A stretch of DNA of 64,000 bases from Liriodendron chinense (lineage: Eukaryota > Streptophyta > Magnoliopsida > Magnoliales > Magnoliaceae). The notes under the pieces were generated by a model that saw only the letters and a program-made list of their open reading frames with translations, ran no database searches and was not told the DNA's origin. The stretch's first letter is position 1. Every line of letters begins with the position of its first letter. This document shows, piece after piece, positions 1 through 11,658 of the stretch. The DNA lies in assembly GCA_003013855.2 (NCBI GenBank), contig ML058392.1, positions 1,674,001 through 1,738,000 on the forward strand. The letters are read 5' to 3'. The translations under genes were made by a program, and so were the position numbers.

Positions 1-818
1 GTGAGGCTAGCCACACGTGCACTTATGCTATCCTCTTCTGATAGGACATAAATTCCTCCTTTTTCCTTTAGTTGGCTAGTCTTGGAATTTGTTGGTTTAG
101 ATGTATCCCAAGATCGTGCATTCTCAGCCAATTCCTCCAAATAGTCCCATGCTTCCTCGGCTTCCTTATTCATGAACTCCCCACTACACATCATCTCTAC
201 GAATTGGCGCATGGGTGAAGTTAGTCCTTCATAGAAAAAGCTTAGAACCCGCCAAATTTCATAGCCATGATGTGGGCATGCATTTAACAAGTCCTTAAAC
301 CTCTCCCAACATTGAAAGAATGTCTCATCCTCCTTTTGAGCAAAATTCATGATAAGGCGCCTCAACATGTTCGTTTTGTGAGTAGGGAAGAACTTTTTAA
401 TGAACTCTCTATACATATCAGTCCATGTGCCAATTGATCTTGGCCTTAATGCATGAAGCCAACCTTTAGCCTTATCTTTAAGGGTAAAAGAAAATAATTT
501 AAGCCTCACCATATCATCAGTTACATTTGCAAAGTGCATGGTGGTTATTACCTCATCAAATTCCCTAAGGTGTTGATAGGCACTTTCACTATCTAATCCA
601 TGGAATCTCAGGAGGAGTTGGATTACTCCCGGTTTCAAATCTATGTTCCCTGCATTTTGTGGAAAAACTGTGCATGAGGGAGTGCTCGCTCTTGCTGGTT
701 GCAAGTAATCACGTAATGTTCTTGGTCGGGGAACATTCTCAACCACATTCTCTCCCGTTTCGGTTTGGTTTTTGCCTAGATTTTGATTGGCCATAGGATT
801 TGGTTGATTTATAACCAT
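1..818 (-). CDS. Athila-like Ty3/Gypsy gag, 5' part, open to window edge
   Basis: Reading leftward from the ATG at 818, about 272 codons stay open to base 1 with no stop. The product is the capsid-type Gag that packages retrotransposon RNA. The start matches the homologous start at 32014, where the same context (GAAAGT then ATG) and the motif TLRDYLQPARASTPSC recur in nearly the same form. The capsid region includes LLLRFHGLDSESAYQHLREF, WLHALRPRSIGTW and FFQCWERFKDLLNACPHHGY, typical of the plant Retrotrans_gag family. The zinc knuckle and pol would lie left of the window. Unlike the plus-strand copy at 32-37 kb, this frame is undamaged, which suggests a younger insertion. Confidence in family is high; whether the complete element is functional cannot be seen. 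Confidence 0.85.
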   Translation of the reverse strand, partial: MVINQPNPMANQNLGKNQTETGENVVENVPRPRTLRDYLQPARASTPSCTVFPQNAGNIDLKPGVIQLLLRFHGLDSESAYQHLREFDEVITTMHFANVTDDMVRLKLFSFTLKDKAKGWLHALRPRSIGTWTDMYREFIKKFFPTHKTNMLRRLIMNFAQKEDETFFQCWERFKDLLNACPHHGYEIWRVLSFFYEGLTSPMRQFVEMMCSGEFMNKEAEEAWDYLEELAENARSWDTSKPTNSKTSQLKEKGGIYVLSEEDSISARVASL

Positions 819-1501
819 ACTTTCAAATAAAATTGGAGAATTTAGATGTCTCCTAGTACGCGGTTCTCTATCAATTCCTTCTACTATTTTCCCTTCACTA
901 ATAAGTCGGTTATTAGAATCCCGAGCCCAATGTGGCATGCAAATCCCAAAAGAATGAAACAAAAAGAATTCTTTCTTTCTTCCTTTACTTCTCTCTAAGA
1001 CCGAAGCACAAGATGTCTTGCAATGGCTGAGCCAGAAGTAAGGATAAAGACCGATTTCTCTTGGTCAATAGGGGTTCAGAGAACTCCCCACCCACTCTTT
1101 GAATCCTTTGAGAAAAGTGCAGAAAAAGAAGAAAGAGGAATAAAGTTGAGAAGAGAAATCTCTGAACACAAGGTGATCCAAGACGGCAGTGCCGACCAAT
1201 AGGAATCAAGGCGGCACAAGGCCAACCTATCAGAGATCCAAAAAGAAGTCTCCACCCACTCTACAAGAGATGAATATGATAGGAAAGAATAGGAGAAGAA
1301 GAAGAGTAAGGTTAGAAAGATAAAACCTGATTTGAGAACTTAAGATGCCTACTTCTTCTTCAACTTCCTAAAAATCCCTACAAAAGAAAAATAAAAAGTA
1401 AAACAAACTAAGTTAGTACTATTCCTAAAAATCTCAAATCGATACTATTTTCAGAAATTTGTGAAAAACCGTCAAAGTCCCCGGCAACGGCGCCAAAAAC
1501 T
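819..1501 (-). other. 5' leader of the minus-strand Athila-like element
   Basis: Untranslated stretch between the LTR and gag ATG. It contains short Glu/Ser/Leu-rich chance ORFs only. It aligns by eye with 31670-32013 of the plus-strand copy at its PBS and gag ends, with extra sequence in between. No separate gene is supported. Confidence 0.6.
1479..1495 (-). promoter_or_regulatory. Primer binding site, tRNA-Asp type
   Basis: The minus strand reads TGGCGCCGTTGCCGGGG, complementary to the 3' end of plant tRNA-Asp plus CCA. It lies 6 bases from the LTR end, as expected for minus-strand strong-stop priming. tRNA-Asp priming is characteristic of the Athila lineage. Confidence 0.9.
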
Positions 1502-3072
1502 TGTTCGCTTCCCCAAGTGTAGTGTTGCAATGTAGTAATAATCTCGATAAGACCGAGGTCAATCCACAGGGACTTATTTAGGAATCCACAAACACTTCCA
1601 ATAGTTCTACTAAAGAGCTAATAAACAGATTTGTAGAAGATTGATGTAAATAATAATGTTGAATTAAACTGAAGGTAAAGAATTAATAAAAGGCACTAGG
1701 GGTTCAAGGATCCACTTGTAGCAATCCTTGATGCTCAATTCGTTGTGGTTTCTCACTTTCTCAACTAGAATCGAAATTAAGTTCTATCTAGTCAGATGAT
1801 AGAGCGGTTAAAACAATCAACCTGACATATGTATGATCCATGTATATAATTCACTCAATGCAAGCTAGGACGTGCATACTCAATTGCATAGGTCAGTCCC
1901 AATTCCAATAGGTTAAGATTACAATCATAACCATTATTAAATCCTGTCACAAGACAAAACTAGATCATGATTTAAACTTGATCCAAATCACATACACAGT
2001 CTCACATACTTCAGAATTTCCAGAAAAGTAGACTTTTGGTATGAAGCTCCCACATGAATATCATAGATCTAGAGCATATTCCAATTCCTTGGATCATACA
2101 GGTCTAGACTAGCTCAAAACAATTAAGAACTCAAGCAATTCTTCCAAACATCCATGAGCCATCATAAGATTAAGAAAAACTACTTAGTACTTGAATTAAA
2201 CTCCAAACCATTGTTCTTCAATAGAAATCCAACTTAAAACCATATTAAACGAATTGAAACATCTTAGATTCACTACAAGCTTCACCTCTTAGCCCTAGCT
2301 AAGAGGTTTAGTCGTTCATGATCCAAGGAAACATGAAAACAACTAAACAAAGCATAAAACTATAAAGCAAACTAGGAGGAGTTGTAGAACTCCGAAATCA
2401 ACTTCCTCCGCCTCCCACCGTGCTTAATCTGTTCTAGGATGCCCTAGGAACGATCCCTAGGTATCCTTTTATAGTGAAGAGGCTCTATTGCGTCGAAATC
2501 ATCCAGAAGATGTGTAAGGATACGCAGTGCGCACCGGAGCTTGTAGAACATGAACTGTTACGCGGACGACCGGTCGCACGACCGGCTGAGCTCCTGGACG
2601 ACCGGTCGCATGACCGGTCGCAAAAGCGCAAAAATCATCCAGAGAGTTTTGGTAATTTTAGAGTCCTTAAAATTAATTCAAGGACCAGTCGCACGACCGG
2701 TCTGAGCAGTGGACGACCGGTCGTACGACCGGTCTTGGATGGTCCAGTGAGTTTTGGCTGCAGGGCCCCTTTGCTGAGTGATCGGACCGGTCGGACGACC
2801 AGTCCTGGGCTATGGACGACCGGTCAGACGACCGATCTTAGACACGTTCTTCTGCTTTCTTTCTTCTTTCCTCTAACTTCTTTCTTTCATCCTTTGACGC
2901 TTAGTCCTTTGATCTTCTTTGCTTGTAAATGGTCTTTAAGTCTCCAATTGATGAATCCTCTCTCTTATCCCTACAATCACAAATCCATGCATTAGATTAG
3001 TCTATAAATCATGAAAACCTTGCATAATGAGTGAAAAATTGGGGTTAAAATATCACAATTAAGAGCTCAACA
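1502..3072 (-). repeat. 5' LTR of minus-strand Athila-like element
   Basis: In minus orientation the LTR begins TGTTGAGCTCTT (ends at 3072) and finishes GCGAACA at 1502, next to the primer site. Length is 1571 bp. It has a TATAAAA box at 2467-2473, an array of GACCGGTC palindromes at about 2560-2840 upstream of it, an R-region hairpin at 2285-2306 (CCTCTTAGC arm), and a terminal hairpin near 1545. The partner 3' LTR must lie left of base 1. The next bases, CACAC at 3073, are the probable target duplication, because uninterrupted relatives read TTGCACACTAGACC at this place. Confidence 0.88.
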
Positions 3073-3315
3073 CACACTAGACCATTTATGTTCAAATTTG
3101 TCTATTTGTCAATAAATTGATGGGGACTCTATGTGAACTTATTATGTTTAAAATATTTAGGATTTTAATCTCTCATCTTTTAGTTTTTCTGATTTTTGCA
3201 CTTATGTCTTAAAGTCTATAGAACCATAGTTTTCAAGAGAGAGTTGAGTTTTTGGAGAAAGGGATTGTTTCACGCTTGTTTTGCTCAGGACTAGCAAAAT
3301 GCTGCTTGGGGGGTG
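3073..3315 (+). mobile_element. 3' UTR end and polypurine tract of a plus-strand Athila-like element
   Basis: Matches the sequence before the 3' LTRs at about 38210-38449 and 48950-49197: CACACTAGACCA, then GGACTAGCAAAATGCTGC and a G-rich polypurine tract ending at 3315. The rest of this element to the left was displaced by insertion of the minus-strand element, so it begins abruptly at the insertion point. Confidence 0.8.
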
Positions 3316-4869
3316 TGTTGAGCTCCCATTTTATACATATTCTAGCCTATTGCATGGCATTATATGCATGGTTTGCATGCTTAAAAGACCCATCTCATGC
3401 ATGTTTTGTGATTATAAGAATGAGAGAGAGACTTCACCTATTTGTAGGCTAAAAGGCCATTTTAGAAGCCAATTGATGATTATAGAAGGTGGGCCAAAGA
3501 AGAAAGAAAGAAGCAATGAGAGGAGAGAGAGAAAGAAAGAAGAAAATCAAGAGAAAAATAGGCTTAACCGGTCAAGACTGGTCGGCCAAACAGGCTCCGA
3601 CCGGTCAAGAGCGATCGGCCACAAGGCAACCCTCCTTACTTGCTTGCTAGACCAAGGACCAAGCCAGTCCGACCGGTCAAGACAGGTTAGCCAGCCACCT
3701 CCGACCAGTCATGACTAGTCAAGACCGGTCGGCCATGCACTACAACAAGTGCAGATTTTCTGCATGCGAGTTTTTTGGGTTTCCTAGTGCGGTTAAAACT
3801 CTGGTTTCATAATTTTCTCACATGGTGGAGCTCCAAATCTATAAAAGGACACCTAAGGGTGGATCTAAACATATCATAGAAGGCTAAGAAAGTCGTGGGA
3901 GGTGAAGGAGATCGCTATGAAGTGTCTGCAACTCCTCCAAACTCGATTTTTCTATGTTTTTAGTAGTTTTTCCTTTGAACTTTAATTTAACCTATTAATG
4001 GTTGGCTAAACCTCTTAGCTAGGGATAAGAGGTGAAGCTTTTAGTTTTTTACAATGTTTAATTCGAATTAGTTCAAGTACTTTTTTGATTTTATGAAGAA
4101 CACTTTTAGTTCTAGTTTGAATAAAGTTAGTATTTTTAGTTAATCTTCTATCTCTTGTGATTGCTCTTACATGGGATGTTTTGATTATTGAGATTGCTTA
4201 ATAGGGGTATTGATTGATCGGATTTTGGATTGTAGAGATCCTAGATCCATCATGATATGTTGGATGCTAAAGGATCTTACAAACTAAGTTTCCTAAGAGT
4301 TTATCTAGAACTAAACTAAAGAAGTTCTTATCTTTCGAATTAATCTAAGATAGGTATTTATGTATTGATTTTGGTTCAATAGAAGTTCAATTCATGCTTT
4401 TAAATCAAGTCTAGTGACATGGCTTGAGGAAGAATCATGAATGTGATCTTGCTTGTTTTGTGAAGGATTGGATTGTGTGATTAAATACACCCAATGCCTT
4501 AGTTGTTTATGAGAGAACCAAATCAGTGGATGATCCATTTATACTAGATACATTATGATGATTCGATTGCTCTATATTCTGATTGGATAAGGATAGAACT
4601 CCGATTCCAATTGAGTGATTGGTTTGAATGATTTGAATTGGTATTGCGAATGATTAGTAGTGGATCCTTGGCGCTCTAGTATTTATTTCCCTGATTTAAA
4701 TATAAAATAGATAGTTTTATGTTCTTAATTTCCACCCATCGATACAAATCCGAATTTATCCCATCCTAGTCATAAAGTTTAGAATTGTTATGACAATCCC
4801 TAAGGATCGACCTCAGTCTTACCGAGAATTATTACTACATCGTAGCCTTGCACTTGAGGCAAGCGAACA
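3316..4869 (+). repeat. LTR of plus-strand Athila-like element
   Basis: Runs from TGTTGAGCTCCC to AAGCGAACA, 1554 bp. Elements in order: GACCGGTC palindrome array about 3565-3735, TATAAAA at 3840-3846, R hairpin 4011-4032, a GAATAAAG polyadenylation-type signal near 4120, and the terminal CTCAGTCTTACCGAG hairpin near 4812. The chance ORFs at 3252-3718 fall in this LTR and are not genes. The next bases, AGTTTTTTG, resemble the LTR-proximal internal sequence seen before primer sites. Confidence 0.85.
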
Positions 4870-4878
4870 AGTTTTTTG

Positions 4879-5277
4879 TCATGATCTGTCAGAGGTGGCT
4901 GGCCAACCTGTCTTGACCGGTGGGATTGGCCTAGTCTTTGGTCCAGCAAGCATGTAAGGAGGGCTGCCTTGTGGCTGACCAGTCTTAACCAGTCAGTGCC
5001 TGTTTGGCCAACCGGTCTTGACCGGTCAAGCCTATTTTTCTATTGATTTTCTTCTTTCTTTCTCTCTCTCCTCTCCTTGCTTCTTTCTTTCTTCTTTGGC
5101 CCACCTTCTATAATCATCAATTGGCTTCTAAAATGGCCTTTTAGCCTTTAAATAGGCGAAGTCTCTCTCTCATTCATACAATCACAAAACATGCATTTGA
5201 TGGGTCTTTAAAGCATGCAAACCATGCATATAATGTGATGCAATAGGCTAGAATATGTATAAAATGGGAGCACAACA
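4879..5277 (-). repeat. Inverted fragment of an Athila-like LTR
   Basis: The reverse complement of about the first 400 bp of the preceding LTR (3316-3720), including the GACCGGTC array, ending at the LTR start (GGGAGCACAACA against GGGAGCTCAACA). It forms a large inverted repeat with the LTR, with a loop of about 1.15 kb. It is truncated where the parent LTR would continue toward the TATA box. Confidence 0.8.
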
Positions 5278-6028
5278 CCAGGAACTAAGAGATCTCCCAT
5301 ATCTCTAGGTGGGGGGCAACACAAAATTAAATAAGATCTTATGACTCACAGTTTCCCCAGAACCATTAGATCTGAATGCACATAAAGAATGGTTAGGCTG
5401 AATTCCAGTATCAGACCTACCGTACTAATGAAACGCAGGAAAAGGACGATATGCTAAAACCCTGGTTAGAAGAAACTATTTGAAACAGTGAAAAAGATAA
5501 ATTGTAACGTAAGTGTCAAAACCTAGAATATTGCATGGAAAAGGTCACCCACACATACATAGGTGTGGATGCTTGTGGACCTTGATCGAGTCCAAGTCGG
5601 TGTAGTGAGTTCACATAAGGCCGCAAAAAGCACAGGGCAATTAACCACTTCTGATGATCAAGCAAAACAAGACTAGTGGGGATATCTGGGAAACAACAGA
5701 CATTCCACTTTCAGTTAGTATCCTCGTAAGGCTGCAAAAAGTGCAGAGGCTCTACTATACATGGCTCTTCCAATGTTAGTATCGATTAGGAGTGAGAGGG
5801 TTATGATTAATTACCCATAATGCCTCAAAATATGCAGGGATAGTCGCAACATTTTCCGGTCCCAAACCCTCGTAATATATGTAAGCTATCTATTTCCAAG
5901 CAACTAGCTGACACAAACACAAAGGCATGCAATGAATCCAGACCACGATCTATGACTCACTAGCAAGGGTGGGGTGTCCACTCACTTTTGCATTCGGTTG
6001 CATGCAATCTCTGCTAAAGAGATGCATC
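5278..6028. other. Unassigned intergenic or decayed repeat
   Basis: No coding region recognised. Short phrases such as GGCTGCAAAAAGTGCAG and GGCCGCAAAAAGCACAG recur at about 5620 and 5730, suggesting an old repeat. Just before the next LTR there is a local inverted echo of GGGTGGGGTGTC. Confidence 0.4.
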
Positions 6029-6783
6029 TATAGACACCCCACCCTGGGCCGATAAGCTGATTAAGGTTGGATCACCTCACTCGACTCAATGACTAAACTA
6101 ACCCAAAGACCATACCGTAATCTGAACCCTAGTCCGAACCCTAACCTGAACCATAATCTAAACCCTAAAAACCTTAGTTAAGACTTTAGTCCATAATCTA
6201 AACCTTAAACTCAGTGAGTCGACTCACTAAGTCAACTCACCTGGTCAGCCTACCTAGTCCAACAACTCAGTCAACTCACCTTGTCAAGTTCAACCCTAAA
6301 CCAAGCCTAAGCCCAAAACCATGCCCAAACGAATCGTAGGTGGGGCAGTAATTTCGCAAACTTGAAGGAAAGACCTTCACATGTTGGGGGAGGCCCCTAC
6401 CAAAACAGGAGGCACCTGCCGCTACTCACGTGGCACTCCTCCTGTCTTGGCAAGCCTGACCCTCAACGTGTGTGGACTCCTGTTTCCAACCCACAAGTGT
6501 GTAGAAAATGTGATTTTATTCTGATGGCCTCCTATTGAGCCGAAATTGACATCTTACATCTCCATCCAATAATTAAGATCTTAACATGTGGCAATCTCAA
6601 ATCTAGACCATTCAATCCTTTTTCAGTCTGAACTTACCAAGAATTACAAGAAAACTAGGCTGGGCGGCTATAAATAGCCCCCTCCCCTTCTTATTTCAAT
6701 CATGCCAGAAAATCCTTCCATCCTTAACATCCCTCCTCATACACCCTTACCCCAAGGCTTTCATCACTCCACCAAGGAGAGAG

Positions 6784-6831
<48 letters not shown>

Positions 6832-7720
6832 TAGCCCTGGTCTAACCCATTCTAGCCAGAGCCCAAGCCTCCTGAACCTCTAAGGTCCTAATTTAAGCCA
6901 CTAGATCTAACCTTAGCCAAACCTCCGTCCATCCAACCACCCAATCTTTAATCAGCTTTGTCCATCCCTACATTAATATTGTGCAACATCTATTTCAATC
7001 TCAACCCCTTGCTCATCTTATCCATCTATAGTGCAAAATATTTTGCATCAATATCGACCTAGGCGTATGTTCTGTGACTTGCCGATTAAGTTGGACCTTG
7101 CCCATCAAAAACCCTAGTTGATATGCATTACATCAACGCATCACCACTAGCACCTTGTCATTACGAACGTATGCTCTGTGGCTTGCCAATTTAATCAAAA
7201 CCTGCCCACTAGAAATTCGTGTTAACTGACACTAAACATCATACTACGTCAACGCATCACCTCTAACACTCTGCAACGCGAGTGTATGCTCTGTGACTTA
7301 CTAACTTAGTCGGAGCCTACCCACCAGAAACTCGTGTTGACTGACACTAAACACAACATTACATGCATAACACATCTTTAGCATGTAGGAACTAGAACTA
7401 ATCCTCGATAATTTATTTAATCATTTAAAGTAGAGACCATAGACCATACGTTTGCATGGGTAAAGTGGGTGCCTAACACCTTGCCATTTTGTAGCCACGG
7501 TCCTTACCTTGAATCTTCGAATGCAAATCAAGGAGTCATTCTAAGACTAAGAATCTTCGAATTCTCTATCCTAAGCGTTTCTATAGGGTCTAGCTGACTG
7601 TAGATTGAAGTTAACTAATTAGTAGCGACTACTCTAGTCATATACAATACCCTCTAAACACATACCCATGTAAAAAGCCCTTAACAAAGGCAAACCCGTG
7701 GAAGCACGAGCCCCCAAGAT
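6029..7720 (+). repeat. Decayed LTR of a Tat/Ogre-like Ty3/Gypsy element
   Basis: Parallels the LTR at 46364-47790. Shared features are a start like TGTAGACACC (here TATAGACACCCC), CCCTAA-type phrases and CTAGTCAACTCA-like runs, a TATAAATAGCCCC promoter near 6670, the phrase TAGCCCTGGT downstream, repeated GCGTATGCTCTG-like phrases, and the end phrase GGTCTAGCTGACTGTAGAT. The primer-site region at about 7722 (ATTTTGATGGGGA) corresponds to the degenerate tRNA-Arg-type site at 47794. The right boundary is uncertain by some tens of bases. Confidence 0.7.
6788..6829. repeat. (GA)n microsatellite
   Basis: An uninterrupted GA run inside the transcribed part of the LTR, about 110 bp after its TATA box. 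Confidence 0.95.
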
Positions 7721-8344
7721 AGTGATTTTGATGGGGACTTATCTTTAAATGCAGGCACAATGTCGACCAATATAAATCTTTCTTATTTTTTGTGCGTGTT
7801 TGTTTTCTTTGTTGCATCTATATATTCTTACAATTTCCCATTGGAATACTCAACTAAGTTTCCCAGTAACTCAACTGAGTAATTGCGTTAGAAACTTGTA
7901 GCCAAGTTTTGAGGTGATGGAACGAGGCACCTCACCCATCCAAAGTGAATCGGCCAACCCAAGTCAGATCACTGAGTTACTGTTACAGCCTACCTGCATG
8001 TTTGTAATCAAAATCAAGAGTTTACAAAACTTCGCGTCAGAGACTGTGAAAGACGGAGTGGGATACAATGCTGATTAATAGTGCTAGTGGCTGACCCGGG
8101 CGTGTTTGTGCACGAGAACGCACCGACTGCTCATAAGGTAATGCATGTATATTGATAGCATTGAGAGTAGGTTTATGCGTGTGTGTTAGCATAAAAAACA
8201 GCCACTGCACCAGTTTTTACAATAGGACGATTCCCATCCTCACATTATTGCAATCCTAACAGGAGAAGTTAGCTTCTGGAGATGGTTTCTTTGCATACAT
8301 ATGTAAAACATATAAGATCTTGAAATTAAAATAATAGTTAGGCT
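7721..8344. other. Truncated internal region of Tat/Ogre-like element and flank
   Basis: About 620 bp without a recognisable gene. The phrase GAAAGACGGAGTGGGATA at about 8049 is shared with 46323-46340, just before the other Tat/Ogre LTR, so part of this may be that family or its insertion context. The five bases AGGCT at 8340-8344 pair with AGGCC after 24256 as a probable imperfect target duplication. Confidence 0.4.
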
Positions 8345-8971
8345 TCTTGACATTAAATCTTGGACCAACTTGAATTCTTTGCCGTCTGATCTTCATTATG
8401 AGGATGAATGATGTAGATCGAGGGACCTGCAATCACTGAGAAAGGTTATGACCGCCGCCAGTTGGCTTGGCTTACGGCCCTCTGATGCCCGAGTTAGTAT
8501 GGATACTAAAAGGGAGTTTTAATGGCGGTGGGTTGCCTATGATGTTGCGTACCTAGAATGTATGCGGATGGCCTTTCTATTAATAATTATTGAAGAGATT
8601 TAGTAGATCTCTACTAGGATACATTTCCTCTTTTGGAGATATCATGCTAGGAGTAGATCTATACTAAGATACGTTTCCTCATTTAGAGATATGATTAGAT
8701 GCGTGATTTCCTTTGGATTTGCTCCTTGTCAGATACGTGATTTCCTTTGGATTTTCTCCTTGATTCCCATGTCAAATGCCGAGGCTGAACCGAGGTCGAG
8801 TGCTAAGTGCCGAGTTGGGGGTGGTGGATGAGGCCAAGGCCTCTTGCCGAGTCGAGGGCCAAATGCCGAGGCCAAGGTGGACTTAGTTTTCTATCCTAAG
8901 TAATCGGTCCATGACCATACTCGTATGCTGAATCGTCATGTTTTGAGCTCAACCCGAATCTACCAATAACA
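8345..8971. repeat. Left LTR of the LARD-like element
   Basis: Begins TCTTGACATTAAATC (probably mutated from TGTTGACGTTAAATC) and ends CCAATAACA. Shares the block ATGGCGGTGGGTTGCCTATG and the AGTAGATCTCTACTA-type palindromes with the right copy. Confidence 0.75.
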
Positions 8972-10733
8972 AAAGTCCCCCCAAGTTTCATGGTCAGAAA
9001 GTCTAATTACAGAACTTTTAAGAGGTTACTACTAAAGCGTCTGAGTAGGCTGAGCTGAATTAGCATGACCCGGAGGCGATGGTGCCCGGAGGCTATGTTT
9101 TCGCTATTTTTTAGTTGTCTGGTTTGCAGACTTTATTCAGTTAGGGGATGCTCTGGTTGGTCTTGTCCCTCGCTTGGGTAACGTGTGCTACCAACTGAAT
9201 GCCTCAATCAGGGGACGCTCAGGTTGGCCTTGTCCCTCACTTGGGTAGCTGTCACTGCCGATTGAGTCTCCATTGATGTGGCTTGGAGGCCTCCAGTTCA
9301 TAGCCGGGGAATGTCTAGCATTCCCCCTAAGTCCTCATATCCTCTAGGGATAAGGGCAACCAAGCGTCGAATCCACGTACATGCTTGATGAAATCGATAG
9401 TCTTTGGCTGTCTGGCAGCTCCTTTGGGCGCTTGTCGGATCTGGCCGTTTAAGGTGATTGATCTTGTCGTGGTCAGTCTTGCTGACTTAGAGATTTGCCA
9501 CGTCTCTTGGACGAGCGAGTGAGGTCTTGGTAGATGAGTGTCGTCGAACTTGGCCTGAGGCATGGATGAGGCAAAGCGATGAGACCGAGCCCCTGTGCAT
9601 AGCTTCCTGAATAGCGAATAAATACATTTTAATACTGGGACCATGACCCTACTTGAATGAGGTCAGTCTGTCGAAGCCTTCAGGACAATGCCAAGGACGT
9701 CTGTCAAATACTCGAGGAGAGTGTTGATCCGAGCACGAGTGGGCCGAGTAGGCCGAGTTCCCAAGTCCTGTCTGTACCGAGGCATATGGATGAGGCCAAA
9801 TAGGCCGAGCCGAAGTGATAAGGCCAACAAGGCCAAGACCTATTGCAGCGCTGAAGCGGCCGAGTGCTAAGGCCTATACATGAGGTCGAGTAGACCGAGC
9901 TAATGACGAGTCCAACAAGTCCGAGGCCTGTTGCCGAGCTTGGTGAGCCGAGGTGTTGATGTAAGTATGAATGGATGGTGGAGATAATTTCCACCTGCTA
10001 GATGTGTTGCTCACATGGGGAATTTGCATGGACGACCGACCGAATTAGTATCCACCTAACGTGAGATGTTGAAGGCGTGGGAGGCTTGGACAACCCTTAG
10101 ACGTACTGGATGTACATGTGAAATGTTGATTTGAACCGTCTTCCAGTAATAGACGCACGTGACTGTTCAACTACTGCAAGTCATGTGAGAGCATGCTAAA
10201 ATTGAACGGTCGGAGATGGTCTCCAGTGCTGGTCACTTGTGATGGAGATCTGATGGTGCTATGATGGCGGTGCTGATAGAGATGACGGTTGAGATTGAAT
10301 CTTTTGTGAAGAGACCCGATCAGGCAATAAATCAAGACCCATCAGGGAGCTACTGCCTTTGAAGGTAAGGATCCACATGATGGCTGAATGGATCAACGGC
10401 GGCTGAGAGAGGTTTGCACACTAGAGCTGATGTGATTGTTAATCATGTATTCCTTGACTTGAGAAGGATGGATGTTTGGACACAATTAATCCAACACCTG
10501 GTGGACGTTAGATGTTTGAACATGATGTTGGCCATTAATGTGGTCCATCATGAATGGGTGGACGGTCTAGTAGTGATGGTTATGGACGGTGGAGTGGTGG
10601 AGGTCCCAAATTACTGGACGGTGAAAGGTCTCCACTGTTGGTGACGTTGATGGAGGAGATCTTCATTACCTCCTTTAATTTCTAGCCCTGCGTGCTAATG
10701 TGATATGAATGTGGGGTCCACCACAGTTGCATC
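8972..10733. other. Left internal segment of the LARD-like element
   Basis: 1.76 kb with no supported gene. It is dominated by degenerate GAGGCCGAG/GGCCGAGTAGGCC repeats (about 9730-9950) and TGGACGGT words (10380-10640). The bases ATC at 10731-10733 are the target duplication of the CACTA insertion. Confidence 0.6.
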
Positions 10734-10740
10734 CACTACA

Positions 10741-11345
10741 AGAAATTCCATTTTTACCGACGAAATAATTCGTCGGTTTTTAGTCAAATTCGTCGGGAAA
10801 AGTTTTTCCTGACGAAATTTTTCGCGGCTAAAATCGTCGCCGACGAAATTTTTCGCGGCTAAAATCGTCGCAAAAAGGCCGTCGGTAAAGGCTTTTCCCG
10901 ATGAAAATTTGTTTCGTAGGCAATAATAAAATCATTACTGACGAAAAAAATTGTCGGCAAAACATATGATTTTTGGTCGGAGAAAAATGTGATTCGTCGG
11001 TAAAAAATCTTTTACCGACGAAAATTTTCGTAGGTGAAGACTTTTACCTATGAAAATTTTCGTCGGTAAAAGTCTTTCCCTACGAAAATTTTCGTTGATA
11101 AAAGTCTTCACCTATGAAAAAATCCGTTAGGAAAAGTCTTTACCTACAAAAGGTTTCGTCGGTAAAAGTATTCACTTACGAAAACTTTCATCGGTAAAGG
11201 TTTTTACCTACGAAAAATGTCGTCAGGAAAAGTCTTTACCTACAAAAGGTTTCATCGGTAAAAGTTTTTATCTACAAAAACATCCGTCGGTAAAAAATTT
11301 TCAGTGTTTTTTACCAACGAACAATTTCGTCGGTAATAGTATTTT
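10741..11345. repeat. Left subterminal palindrome array of the CACTA element
   Basis: Many copies of variants of ACCGACGAAAATTTTCGTCGGT, an inverted pair of CGACGAAA half-sites, spaced about 30-60 bp apart. In En/Spm elements such subterminal motifs bind TNPA. That role here is inferred from position and repetition. Confidence 0.85.
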
Positions 11346-11658
11346 CTTTCCCGGTTCGATTTATTTTTAAATTCAGGAAACAATTCCTGATATACACCTG
11401 TAAATAAACCTGTTACAATACATTTTCATCATATTCACACCCATATACATACGACCAAACACAAACTACACCATCCATACACAAATAATCCATTCCACAT
11501 CCACAAACAACCAACATTCATCCACGCACAAATACATATAAGTTAATATTCGTATATTAAAAAAAATGATCACGAAGATAAAGGCGGAGGTGGCAGGGCA
11601 TCGGTGCCAAAGCGTGCAGCGAGAGCCTAAAACATCTCCTGCATCCGTCGCTCATGCT

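Noticed and set aside
2474..3718. ORFs of 173 and 145 aa on the plus strand
   Set aside because: The first is antisense to an LTR and the second lies in a sense LTR; both are driven by GACCGGTC palindromes with no stop codons.
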